Positions 1 through 7,627 of a stretch of DNA of 64,000 bases are shown one piece after another. Position numbers and translations under genes: made by a program. Within the stretch, counting starts at the first letter, position 1. Every line of letters starts with the position of its first letter. The DNA is taken from assembly GCA_958433005.1 (NCBI GenBank), contig CAUAWV010000001.1, positions 66,813 through 130,812 of the forward strand. Reading direction: 5' to 3'. The notes beneath the pieces were generated by a model. The model had not been told where the DNA came from and searched no databases. It saw only the letters and a program-made list of their open reading frames with translations. This DNA is from an uncultured Collinsella sp. (lineage in GTDB: Bacteria; Actinomycetota; Coriobacteriia; Coriobacteriales; Coriobacteriaceae).

Positions 1-218
1 GTGGCCGGCGACTTAAGGTGTACGCCCGTCTCGTCGATACGGTCGACCCATTTGCGCCAGCTGATCATAAACGGCGTCTTGCCGGGTCCGCGGAACGCGA
101 GCGACGTCACGTGCGGAAAAACTTCGCCGGTAGCAATGCCAAAATCGTTCACAACGCCGAGCTTTTCGCCATCGACGTCCAAGACCGGCAGTTTGAGCAT
201 CTCACTCAGATAATTCAC
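1..218 (-). CDS. PRC-barrel-like protein, N-terminal fragment (runs off the left edge)
   Basis: Only the first 72 codons are in the window. The start chosen is GTG at 218, preceded at a suitable distance by GGGGAG. The peptide begins MNYLSEMLKLP and continues LDVDGEKLGVVNDFGIATGE, the pattern of a PRC-barrel opening (a short beta-barrel seen in ribosome maturation factors and at the N-terminus of some CBS/MgtE-type magnesium transporters). The motif GKTPFMISW with a following W-V-D-R segment fits the second half of such a barrel. What follows the barrel is outside the window, so whether this is a transporter-linked regulator or a free-standing PRC protein cannot be decided here. Confidence 0.55.
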   Translation of the reverse strand, partial: MNYLSEMLKLPVLDVDGEKLGVVNDFGIATGEVFPHVTSLAFRGPGKTPFMISWRKWVDRIDETGVHLKSPA

Positions 219-518
219 TGGTGCTCCCCATCATTATCCCTTCGGACTGCGGCCATGCCGGCGCGCCGTCCGTGGACTTTTAGATATGTATACGCATGCG
301 CGGGCGGCACGCCGCTCGGCGCTCACACCCCGTACATGCGCAAGAAGCACCTGCATGGGGTCATCGACTGTATGGTCGAGGTTTGGATTTCACCTGCAAC
401 CTTTCTCTTGACCCTTGTTATCCGCAGTAACTATAGCATCAGCATCGCGCCGTGGCGCCAATTTTATGCTCCAAACATCGCAGGCATATCAAACGCTGAC
501 GCATCCGTGACATAGTTA
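219..518. other. Intergenic stretch without a recognisable gene
   Basis: About 300 nt of leader between the partial PRC-barrel gene and the repeat next to the deacetylase-like gene. On the minus strand a weak promoter-like pair (TTGGCG near 460, TGCTAT about 17 nt further) could serve the leftward gene. I looked for a magnesium-responsive leader because the gene could be transporter-linked, but saw no recognisable conserved riboswitch core. Confidence 0.4.
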
Positions 519-544
519 TTGGGGACGTTCTTACATGACTAGTC
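519..544 (-). repeat. GGGGACG-type intergenic repeat touching a stop codon
   Basis: The minus-strand sequence ACTAGTCATGTAAGAACG followed by TCCCCAAT differs at only two of 26 positions from the repeat at 9057-9082. The TAG stop of the deacetylase-like gene (539-541) is inside the ACTAGT motif. It is a diverged member of the GGGACAG family found throughout the window. Confidence 0.65.
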
Positions 545-1945
545 TGTGGCGTCGTCATCTTCGGCGAGCTGGGGGAACACGGCGTTTTTGGGCATGGTGA
601 CCTTCGTCAGCGAGGTGAGCTTTTTGCTCAGCGATGTATCCGTCTTGACCAGGTCGCTGACCGTCACGATCTTGTAGCCGTCGGCGACAAGGCCATCGAT
701 AATCTGCGGCAGCGCCTCGAGCGTCTGCTCGGCACATTCATCATTGTCGGTCAGCAGCACAATGTTGCCCGGCGTCACCGAATCGAGCACCGTCGAGACC
801 TGCTCGTCGGCACCGTTGAGCAGCCAGTCGCCCGAATCGATATTCCACGAGACCACGGCAGACACCAGGTCCATCGTATCAATCCAGTTTTGCTCGTCAA
901 AGGCTGCGTAGGGAGCACGCAAAAGCATCGTCGACGTTCCGGTCGCGGACTTGATCGCCTCGGTGCCCTTCGAAACCTGCTCGCGCACCGCATCGCGGTC
1001 CTGACCCTTGAGCGACTCGTCACGGTAACTGTTGGAGCCGACCTCGCAGCCGGCATCGACAATCGCCTTGGCCGTGGCGGGCGAGGCCTCGGCCGCATCG
1101 CCCGACAGGAAGAACGTCGCGGTGACGCCCTTTTCCTTAAGCACTTGCAAGATCTGCTTGGTCGCGCCGCTCGGGCCCTCATCAAACGTCAGCGCCACGT
1201 ACTTTTCGTTGCCCTTGGGCGCCACGCTCGCGCACTCGACCACGCAATCGGTGGCGGGCACGACCTCGCCGCGGTCCTGCGTCTTACCCGATTGCTTGCC
1301 GACCCACACCTCAGAGCGGCCCTGGATACCCCACGTCTTGACGTACTCGATGGCACCCGTGCCCTCGACCTTGAGCTTGGGCTCGATAACCGTCGCCTGG
1401 ACCTCGTGCTTCTCGTACGTGTCGCGACCGTCTTTGACCGTCACTTTCTCGCCGCCCGTAAGCTCACGGCTTTTCCACTTGCCCTGCTTAACACGCTTGC
1501 CGTCCACCTTTACCGACAACTTTTCGCCGCCATGGCGGGTCAGCACGCTGTCGTCAACGGCCAGCAGGTCCCCGGCGTCGTAGGTATCGGTCAGCTCCTG
1601 ATCGTCGATGAGATTTTGCAGCGTAGAGCCGACGCGCACTGCAGTCTCCTGACCGTTGAGGACGACATCCACGCTGCGGTTGACGTAGCCCACGACGGCG
1701 GCGATAAACAGCACGAGTGCGCAGCCCACGGCAATGAGCGCATAGGGCAGGCGAGACGGACGACGGGGCGTGCGGCTGTTGCCGATGCGTGCGCTGCGGT
1801 CGCTAAAGCCGCGGCTATGGTTGAGATACATCGCGCCGGGCCTACGGTGACGCTTGCGCTGACCGCTGGGCAGCTGCCCCAGATCGCGGCGCGCCGTCGG
1901 ACGCGAGCCCGAGCGCCCGTGTGAATAGGATCCGTTTTGGCGCAT
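539..1945 (-). CDS. Membrane-anchored polysaccharide deacetylase-like protein with altered active site
   Basis: 468 aa. A basic, Arg-rich N-terminus (1-65) precedes one membrane segment (about 69-86), so the body is predicted to be extracytoplasmic. Residues 90-240 form a beta-rich stalk; residues 247-435 follow the NodB polysaccharide-deacetylase fold. Family motifs are recognisable but changed: the usual TFDDGP reads TFDEGP (253-258), the zinc-binding H-x3-H motif reads SNSYRDE (304-310) with both histidines missing, RPPYG reads RAPYA (343-347), and the terminal LLHD-type His motif reads LLTD. The Asp-Trp of motif 4 (DSGDW) is kept. The fold is clear, but metal-dependent deacetylation looks unlikely, so a binding or regulatory role at the cell wall is possible (inference). 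GGGGGAGGG lies directly upstream of the ATG. Confidence 0.8.
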   Translation of the reverse strand: MRQNGSYSHGRSGSRPTARRDLGQLPSGQRKRHRRPGAMYLNHSRGFSDRSARIGNSRTPRRPSRLPYALIAVGCALVLFIAAVVGYVNRSVDVVLNGQETAVRVGSTLQNLIDDQELTDTYDAGDLLAVDDSVLTRHGGEKLSVKVDGKRVKQGKWKSRELTGGEKVTVKDGRDTYEKHEVQATVIEPKLKVEGTGAIEYVKTWGIQGRSEVWVGKQSGKTQDRGEVVPATDCVVECASVAPKGNEKYVALTFDEGPSGATKQILQVLKEKGVTATFFLSGDAAEASPATAKAIVDAGCEVGSNSYRDESLKGQDRDAVREQVSKGTEAIKSATGTSTMLLRAPYAAFDEQNWIDTMDLVSAVVSWNIDSGDWLLNGADEQVSTVLDSVTPGNIVLLTDNDECAEQTLEALPQIIDGLVADGYKIVTVSDLVKTDTSLSKKLTSLTKVTMPKNAVFPQLAEDDDATD

Positions 1946-1968
1946 GTGCCCTCCCCCATAAACACAGC

Positions 1969-1994
1969 AAGCCGGAGCAACAGGTCTCCGGCTT
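1969..1994 (-). terminator. Hairpin between the PRC-barrel and deacetylase-like genes
   Basis: A perfect 9-bp stem (AAGCCGGAG/CTCCGGCTT) with an 8-nt loop lies between the stop of the PRC-barrel gene and the ribosome site of the deacetylase-like gene. Only a weak T-rich stretch follows on the minus strand, so it may be a leaky terminator or processing hairpin. Confidence 0.5.
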
Positions 1995-2017
1995 GCCTCC
2001 CATCATTTGGTACGTCG

Positions 2018-2773
2018 CTATTTGCTAGCTTTCGACGAGCCACCGCTCGCCTTTTGGTATTCGTCCTTAAAGGCCTTGAACATACCGCGCGTCTTGCCGA
2101 GCTGCTTGCCCAGCGCGCGACTGCCCTTGTCCACGGCGACCGAACCCTTGTCATCGAGCACCTTAGCGCCCTTCTTGACCTTATCGCCCACCACGACGCT
2201 TGCCTCGGCAGCCTTTGCGGCGGCGCCGCCCGAATACCCGAGCGACTTGACCTCGTCCGAAACGATCATCGCGCCGTCCGCATAGCCGCGCAGCATCGTG
2301 GGCGGCATCTGCGTGTCGCCCACCAGCACACTCGAGGCAGTGCCAGTGGTCACATAGAACGTCTGCACGATGCCCGAACGCGGCTTGAACTCCACATCCG
2401 AGCAATAGCCCACGACATCGCCCGACTCCGTTCGCACGTCCATGCCAACCCAGATAATGCAATCGTCCAGGTTGATGTCGAGGCGCTTGGCCGCAGCGGC
2501 ATCGTAGGTGCCCTTGACGTCGTCAACTGCGATGGCGCCCTCGTAGACGCCAATGGCATCGAGCGCCACAAATCGGTCGGGGCGCTCGATCATACCCGCG
2601 ATATCGGACTGGCGAACCATAAAGCCCACCACGCGCGTACCACCCGGGGTAAAAACCGGAAAGTGAATCTTGCCGAGCTTTTTAGGGCTGCGCGACGTGC
2701 CGTCTTTTTTGGTGCGCTTATCCTCGGTAGGCTTGCGATAGATCTTGGCGCCGACAAAATCCCCGGCGCGCAT
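2018..2773 (-). CDS. PRC-barrel domain protein
   Basis: 251 aa, soluble. The N-terminal half (about 1-90) carries the VVGFMVRQSD and FVALDAIGVYEGAI strands typical of a PRC barrel; a second barrel-like stretch follows around 105-175 (WVGMDVRTESGDVVGYCSDVE). The C-terminal 70 residues are Lys/Ala/Ser-rich and probably disordered or helical. The start codon overlaps the stop of the upstream YtxH gene by one nucleotide (TAATG), so the two are almost certainly translated together. PRC barrels bind RNA or protein partners; the partner is unknown here. Confidence 0.75.
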   Translation of the reverse strand: MRAGDFVGAKIYRKPTEDKRTKKDGTSRSPKKLGKIHFPVFTPGGTRVVGFMVRQSDIAGMIERPDRFVALDAIGVYEGAIAVDDVKGTYDAAAAKRLDINLDDCIIWVGMDVRTESGDVVGYCSDVEFKPRSGIVQTFYVTTGTASSVLVGDTQMPPTMLRGYADGAMIVSDEVKSLGYSGGAAAKAAEASVVVGDKVKKGAKVLDDKGSVAVDKGSRALGKQLGKTRGMFKAFKDEYQKASGGSSKASK

Positions 2774-3162
2774 TATGCCTCGGTCGAAGGCTCCGCGGCC
2801 TCAGCGTCGGCCTCGACGGCGTTCTCGACCACGACATCGGCGGCGGGCGTCACGTTGCCGCCCGAGATGGCGTCGTTGAGCTGCTCTCGCAGCTGGTCCA
2901 TGCGCTCGCGGGCAAGGTCAACCTTGGCACGCAGGTCATCGGTCTTGGCGTCGACCATCGGGCCAAAATCGTTGACCGCTGCGCGGGCCTCCTCGGCACC
3001 GTGCTCGTAGGTGTCGCGCATGTTATCCCAAGCGTCGTTGGCGATATCGGCAGCCATGGCGCGGGTCTCGGCGCCCGAGCGCGGAGCCAGAGCGACGCCG
3101 ATGATGGCGCCGGCGGCAGCACCGAAGAGCGCACCCGAGATAAAGTTGAAAGTCTTACCCAT
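2773..3162 (-). CDS. YtxH-like membrane-associated protein
   Basis: About 129 aa. A glycine/alanine-rich hydrophobic segment near the start (FISGALFGAAAGAIIGVALA) followed by APRSGAETR is the YtxH signature: a membrane anchor with a conserved APxSGxxxR turn. A long amphipathic helical tail follows and ends in an acidic stretch. ATG at 3162 is preferred because the GAGAGGA ribosome site lies about 7 nt upstream; an in-frame ATG at 3168 is also possible. YtxH relatives are often stress-associated envelope proteins, and the exact role is not established. Co-translated with the PRC-barrel gene. Confidence 0.75.
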   Translation of the reverse strand: MGKTFNFISGALFGAAAGAIIGVALAPRSGAETRAMAADIANDAWDNMRDTYEHGAEEARAAVNDFGPMVDAKTDDLRAKVDLARERMDQLREQLNDAISGGNVTPAADVVVENAVEADAEAAEPSTEA

Positions 3163-3213
3163 GTTCATTCCTCTCCTGCGGGCACCTCGGTGCCCACCGT
3201 TTGAATGCTGTCC

Positions 3214-3219
3214 ATTATA
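3214..3219 (-). promoter_or_regulatory. Promoter -10 element for the YtxH/PRC genes
   Basis: A perfect TATAAT on the minus strand about 50 nt before the YtxH start. No good -35 is visible. The leader contains a perfect hairpin (GGGCACC/GGTGCCC, about 3179-3194) close to the ribosome site, which could modulate translation. Confidence 0.55.
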
Positions 3220-3298
3220 CCCGCAGCACAGCGCTTGCCGTCTTGCTCATCTGCGTACGGTAAAGGCGCAGGTACATGATGGTGATAAACGGGTGAGC

Positions 3299-4150
3299 CT
3301 ACTCCTGCGGCACGGCCGGCATGGCCACCGTGGCGGCCGGGTCTTCGCCGGCGCCGTCAACGAGCGGCAGCGTTCCCTCGTGCGCGGGGGCAACCGGAGC
3401 CGTCGCCGCGCCACCGTAGACGGCAGCGGGGGCCTCGTGGCTTTCGGCGGTCGCGCCCTCGGTATCGATTGCCTCCTGGGGCTCATCGTCAAAGCTCGGG
3501 ACGCCCTGGGGCTCCGCGGACTCGGGCTCGGGCTCAGAGGCAGCCTCGGCAGACGCCTCGTCGGCAGGCTCAACGGCAGCCTCGGCAGGCGCCTCATCCT
3601 CGGTCGCGTCGCCAGCCTCGTCCCCGGCGTTCGCGGCGGCGACGGCTTCGTGCGGGTCCTTGCCCTCGGCCTCTGCGCGCATTCCCAGCACCAGGTTGCG
3701 CAAACCCGCGACCGTACCGTCCACATCGGGAGCGGGCTGGTCGGCATGCAGATAGGCCCAATCCATCATAAAGGTCGCCGAAGACAGCGCGCCGATGGCC
3801 AGCGCGTCGTCGGGACACGAAAGCTCAACCTCAAAGACACGCTCATCGTGCTCGCTCACGCGCGTGCGGCCGCACGAAATGCTGCCGGCAAGCCCGGTCT
3901 CGTTCATGAGCTCGACCGTCACGTGCTCCAGCAGATGGCAAAGCTCGGTCTGGCCCATGCAGTCCTGGAATTCGCGACCGGAATCGCCCAGGCACAGATG
4001 CTTGGCAATCGCGGGCACCAGGTAGTACACGCGCGCCGTGGCCTCGATGTCCTCCGAGGTCATGAGCGGCATGCCGGGGTTCACCAGCACATGCGCGCAG
4101 ATCTTGTCCTCGCTGACGGTGACCTTAAGGATGTTGAACAGGCCTGCCAT
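3299..4150 (-). CDS. Hypothetical protein, possible cyanophycin-synthetase-like N-domain with acidic tail
   Basis: 283 aa. The first ~160 residues are folded; the rest (about 165-283) is a low-complexity Ala/Glu/Pro tail. The stretch CMGQTELCHLLEHVTVELMN (residues about 64-83) resembles the H-L-x-E-H-V-x-x-E-L motif of the N-terminal domain of cyanophycin synthetases, and the surrounding EATARVYYLVPAIAKHLC region is compatible with it. There is no ATP-grasp or Mur-ligase domain, so it is not a synthetase. It could be a regulatory or scaffold domain (inference). A good ribosome site (AGGGGAGAG) precedes the ATG. Downstream of the CNNM/HlyC gene with a 24-nt gap. Confidence 0.6.
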   Translation of the reverse strand: MAGLFNILKVTVSEDKICAHVLVNPGMPLMTSEDIEATARVYYLVPAIAKHLCLGDSGREFQDCMGQTELCHLLEHVTVELMNETGLAGSISCGRTRVSEHDERVFEVELSCPDDALAIGALSSATFMMDWAYLHADQPAPDVDGTVAGLRNLVLGMRAEAEGKDPHEAVAAANAGDEAGDATEDEAPAEAAVEPADEASAEAASEPEPESAEPQGVPSFDDEPQEAIDTEGATAESHEAPAAVYGGAATAPVAPAHEGTLPLVDGAGEDPAATVAMPAVPQE

Positions 4151-4174
4151 AACTCTCCCCTACTCTTCCTTGCC

Positions 4175-5548
4175 CTACTCGTCGCCGTCGTGCGGGTCCG
4201 CAGAACCCGCACCCGACGCCGTCAGCTTATCTGCCGAGGGCTCGGAATCCTTCTTATCGGTTTCGGCCGGAGCGATCACGCGAATGAGCGAGATGCGCTG
4301 GCCACGCATCGACTGCACCTTAAACTTGTACCCCGCAACCTCAAACACCTCTCCGATGTCGGGCACCGAGTCGCAAAGCTCCAAAATCCAGCCGGCGATG
4401 GTCTCATAATCATCGCTTTCCTCGAGCGGCCAACCAAGCTCAATCGCGTCATCGCACGAAAAACGCCCATCGACAAGCCACTCGCGGCGCGAAAGGCGCG
4501 TGAGGTACTTGTTGTCGGGGTCGAACTCGTCCTCGATCTCGCCCACGATCTCCTCGACGATGTCCTCGATGGTGATGATGCCGGCCGTGCCGCCGTACTC
4601 GTCCACGACCACTACGATCTGGTCGTGCGAGGTCTGCATCTCGGACAGCAGCGGCAGGATGTCCTTGGTGTCGGGCACAAAGGTGGCGTCGCGCAAAAAG
4701 TCGGCGATGGGCTGGTCGCCCTTGCCGTCGAGCGAAGGCTGGATCAGGTCCTTGATGTGCGCGATGCCGGCGACGTTGTCGGGATCCTCGTGATAGACGG
4801 GGATGCGGCTAAAGCCGGTCTGGCGCATGGCGGACAGCACGTCGGCGACCGTCTCGTCGTCCTCGCACATGGTGGTGTCCACGCGCGGCACCATGACCTC
4901 GCGGGCAACGGTGTCGCCCAGGTCGAAGATCTCGTGGATCATGCGCTTTTCCTCGTCGAGCAGATCATCCTGCTCCGAGACCATGTACTTGATCTCTTCC
5001 TCCGAGACGTTTTGGCGGTCGTCGGCGCTCTTGATGCGCAGGATGCGGGCCAGACCATCGGAGCAAGCGCCGGTCAGCCACACGAGCGGACGGGCGATCT
5101 TTTGAAACACCGAAAGCGGCCCCACGACCTGCTTGGACACGCCTTCGGCGTTGGCGAGGCCGATGCGCTTGGGCACAAGCTCGCCAATCACAATGGACAC
5201 AAAGGCGACCGCGACGGTGATGATGACCGGCGCCAGGCCGCGCGCGATGGCGGAAAGCGGCGCGATGCCAAAGCTCATGAGCCATGTGGCAAGCGGGTCG
5301 GACAGGCTCGTTGAGGCGACGGCGGACGAGGCGAACCCCACGAGCGTGATGGCGACCTGGATGGTGGCGAGCAGCTGGTCGGAATCGGCGGCGAGCTGGA
5401 CGGCGCGCTCGGCGCGCTTATCGCCCTCCTCGGCATCGTGTTCCAACACGGCGCGCTTAGCCGTGGTGAGCGCCATCTCGGACATGGAGAAGTAGCCGTT
5501 GATAAGCGTCAGGACGAGCGTGGTAATAAGGGAGATGGTTATGTCCAT
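4175..5548 (-). CDS. CNNM/HlyC-CorC family membrane protein (DUF21, CBS pair, CorC_HlyC)
   Basis: 457 aa from the ATG at 5548, chosen because the reading frame upstream looks like leader and the protein then begins with the family's usual first membrane helix (MDITISLITTLVLTLINGYF). Order: DUF21 transmembrane domain (about 1-180, with GELVPKRIGL), a CBS pair (about 205-330, with REVMVPRVD and RIPVYHED motifs), then the CorC_HlyC domain (about 345-430, WLVDGRFSCDD). Family members are linked to magnesium or other divalent-cation efflux and homeostasis; older annotations call them hemolysins. Followed by the cyanophycin-synthetase-like N-domain gene. Confidence 0.9.
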   Translation of the reverse strand: MDITISLITTLVLTLINGYFSMSEMALTTAKRAVLEHDAEEGDKRAERAVQLAADSDQLLATIQVAITLVGFASSAVASTSLSDPLATWLMSFGIAPLSAIARGLAPVIITVAVAFVSIVIGELVPKRIGLANAEGVSKQVVGPLSVFQKIARPLVWLTGACSDGLARILRIKSADDRQNVSEEEIKYMVSEQDDLLDEEKRMIHEIFDLGDTVAREVMVPRVDTTMCEDDETVADVLSAMRQTGFSRIPVYHEDPDNVAGIAHIKDLIQPSLDGKGDQPIADFLRDATFVPDTKDILPLLSEMQTSHDQIVVVVDEYGGTAGIITIEDIVEEIVGEIEDEFDPDNKYLTRLSRREWLVDGRFSCDDAIELGWPLEESDDYETIAGWILELCDSVPDIGEVFEVAGYKFKVQSMRGQRISLIRVIAPAETDKKDSEPSADKLTASGAGSADPHDGDE

Positions 5549-5659
5549 CGGGAGTTTCTCGAACCTCCAAGATTCGGGACGTTGGGTAGTAAGCGTAGGT
5601 GACGGATAGGGCAGTTGCGCCGGCACCCAAACGAGGACGCGGGCGCGCAGGCATGGTCG

Positions 5660-6343
5660 CTAGATTACGAAGAGGATCACCGCCATGAACTGGAAGATAC
5701 TGCCGGCGAGCACCCACAAGTGAAACACACTGTGCAGGTAACGCACGTTTTTGGCGATATAGAACGGCACGCCCGCGGTGTAGCACACGCCGCCGACGGC
5801 GAGCAGGGCAAGTGCCACGGGGTTGAGCAGTGCCACAAGTTCGGGCAGCTTAAAAACAACGAGCCAGCCCATCAGCAGGTAGACCAGGCCACTTACCCAG
5901 TGCGGTTGACGCTCGCGCATAAAGCACTCGAGGGCGATGCCGATAATGGCGATGGCCCATACGGCAAAAAACAGCACGGGGCCACCGTCATTTGCCAGCG
6001 TGATGAGGCAAAACGGCGTATAGCTGCCAGCTATGAGCAGGTAGATGCAGCTGTGGTCGATGATACGAAACACGCGCTTGGCGCCCGCTGGCTGAATCGC
6101 ATGGTAGAGCGTAGAGGCTAGATATTCGAGGATAATGCTGACGCCATAGACAATCGCCGCGGCCATGTGGGCCGGGCCTCCGCCGCGCAGGGCAGCGAAT
6201 ACGATCAGGAGCACCAGGCCCGCGATACCCAGCAGGCAGCCGACACCATGGGTGACGGAGTTCATGATCTCCTCGCCCACCGTGTAGTGTGGAACGGCCG
6301 CGGTCTTGGGTCGCGGCTTAGAACTGTCGCTCGAATCGGACAT
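5660..6343 (-). CDS. Hemolysin III family (PAQR/TrhA-like) membrane protein
   Basis: About 227 aa from the ATG at 6343, with GGAGG 11 nt upstream; the TTG at 6361 overlaps that site and is less likely. Seven predicted membrane helices. Signature residues of the PAQR/hemolysin III family are present: NSVTHGVGCLLG early, STLYHA mid, DHSCIYLLIAGSYTP, and the C-terminal HSVFHLWV. The conserved His and Asp residues fit a metal-dependent lipid hydrolase-like site in the membrane. The hemolysin name is historical; a membrane-fluidity or stress role is more likely from family knowledge. Divergent from the alpha/beta hydrolase gene. Confidence 0.9.
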   Translation of the reverse strand: MSDSSDSSKPRPKTAAVPHYTVGEEIMNSVTHGVGCLLGIAGLVLLIVFAALRGGGPAHMAAAIVYGVSIILEYLASTLYHAIQPAGAKRVFRIIDHSCIYLLIAGSYTPFCLITLANDGGPVLFFAVWAIAIIGIALECFMRERQPHWVSGLVYLLMGWLVVFKLPELVALLNPVALALLAVGGVCYTAGVPFYIAKNVRYLHSVFHLWVLAGSIFQFMAVILFVI

Positions 6344-6450
6344 GCCGGTTACATCCTCCAACGTAAAGAGTTCTCAACACTATATCAAAGCGTCTAGGTA
6401 CGTGCGAAATTTGCACCATACGTGACCCTTTGTTTACCCATTCTTTGCTT

Positions 6451-6480
6451 GTTGACGCATCAACGGCGAACATTCATAAT
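6451..6480 (+). promoter_or_regulatory. Sigma-70-type promoter with a palindrome over the -35
   Basis: TTGACG (6452-6457), a 17-nt spacer and CATAAT (6475-6480) form a strong promoter for the alpha/beta hydrolase. The -35 lies inside the inverted repeat GTTGA-CGCA-TCAAC (6451-6464), and a second imperfect palindrome (ATGTT...AACAT, about 6496-6513) lies downstream, suggesting repressor binding. Confidence 0.65.
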
Positions 6481-6529
6481 GCGCTTGTTTTAAATGTTGA
6501 TGTATTAACATCTTATAGGAGAATACCGC

Positions 6530-7495
6530 ATGGCTCAAAACGCACATTCCCATCGAAAGCTCAAGATAGCCGGCATCGTTGCACTGGTGGCTGTCGTTGC
6601 GCTGCTCGGATTTGCCGGCAACTTTCTGTTTGACTTCGCGCTGAATCCCCGCGCGCCATACACCATGAAGATGATGCAGGACGGCAAGGACGACAAAGAA
6701 AGTGAGCAGCCGGATGCCGAGGGAACCGAGGCGCGGGCATGGTTTAAAGAGAACCGCGAGAGCAGCAGCCTCACCGCAGATGACGGAACCAAGCTTGCCG
6801 CTTGGTATTTTGCCGCCCCAGAGACCACACACAATTACGCTGTCTGCCTACACGGATACACCGACGAGCCCATCGGTATGGCCCGATACGCCAAACGATT
6901 CCATGACCGCGGCATGAACGTACTCGCACCCGCCGCCCGCGCCCACGAGCGTTCCGGCGGCGACTATATCGGCATGGGCTGGCCCGAGCGGCTCGATGTC
7001 GTTGCATGGATCGAGCGAATCGTTCAGGCTGACCCCGAGGCGCGCATCCTGGTCTTTGGCGAGTCGATGGGTGCGGCAACCGCCATGGACGTCGCGGGGG
7101 AATCTCTGCCCGCAAACGTGAAGTGCATTATCGAGGACTGTGGCTATACGAGTGTTTGGGACGAGTTTTCTTTGCAGCTCAAGGACGTGTTCGGCCTGCC
7201 CAGCTTCCCCTTGCTCGATGTAGCAAACTTGGTGTGCAACGTGCGCGCGGGCTACGACTTTCATAAGGCAAGCAGTGTGGAGCAACTCAAACACGCGACG
7301 GTTCCCATGCTGTTTATCCACGGCGACCAGGACACCTTTGTGCCGTATAGTATGCTCGACCAAAACTACGACGCGTGCGCCAGCAAGGTCAAGCAAAAGC
7401 TCACCATCCATGGCGCCACCCACGCCAAGAGTGCGCAAGTTGAACCCGAGCTCTACTGGAATACGGTCGACGACTTCCTCGACGAGAATTTTTAG
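6530..7495 (+). CDS. Membrane-anchored alpha/beta hydrolase
   Basis: 321 aa. A single N-terminal membrane segment (about 13-33) places the enzyme domain outside the cytoplasmic membrane. The fold is a serine hydrolase: nucleophile elbow GESMGAA with Ser179, acid Asp268 in HGDQDTFVP, and His298 in GATHAKS. An oxyanion-hole-type HGYTDEP motif lies at 108-114. The closest general type is the YqkD/BAAT-like hydrolase group of Gram-positive bacteria; the substrate is unknown. The gene has its own promoter with palindromic sites and ends at a strong hairpin terminator. Confidence 0.85.
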   Translation: MAQNAHSHRKLKIAGIVALVAVVALLGFAGNFLFDFALNPRAPYTMKMMQDGKDDKESEQPDAEGTEARAWFKENRESSSLTADDGTKLAAWYFAAPETTHNYAVCLHGYTDEPIGMARYAKRFHDRGMNVLAPAARAHERSGGDYIGMGWPERLDVVAWIERIVQADPEARILVFGESMGAATAMDVAGESLPANVKCIIEDCGYTSVWDEFSLQLKDVFGLPSFPLLDVANLVCNVRAGYDFHKASSVEQLKHATVPMLFIHGDQDTFVPYSMLDQNYDACASKVKQKLTIHGATHAKSAQVEPELYWNTVDDFLDENF

Positions 7496-7547
7496 GCAAA
7501 TAGTACGGTTTACTGATCTATCTGACGCCCTAGCACTTCCGAAAAGC

Positions 7548-7580
7548 CGCCCGCGAGCTTTGTGCTCGCGGGCGACTTTT
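7548..7580. terminator. Bidirectional rho-independent terminator
   Basis: A perfect 10-bp stem (CGCCCGCGAG/CTCGCGGGCG) with a 7-nt loop, a T-run on the plus side and a T-run on the minus side. It separates the convergent alpha/beta hydrolase and DUF362 genes. Confidence 0.85.
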
Positions 7581-7627
7581 GCTCAACTAACGCTACAAAG
7601 GCGCTTGTTTTGTCCAATAGCTAGGCG

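Noticed and set aside
219..518. Magnesium-sensing riboswitch before the partial gene
   Set aside because: No conserved riboswitch core could be recognised by eye; a covariance-model search would be needed to settle it.
3011..5314. 767-codon plus-strand open frame
   Set aside because: It is antisense to the hypothetical and CNNM/HlyC genes, has no ribosome site or recognised domain, and such long frames are expected opposite high-GC genes.
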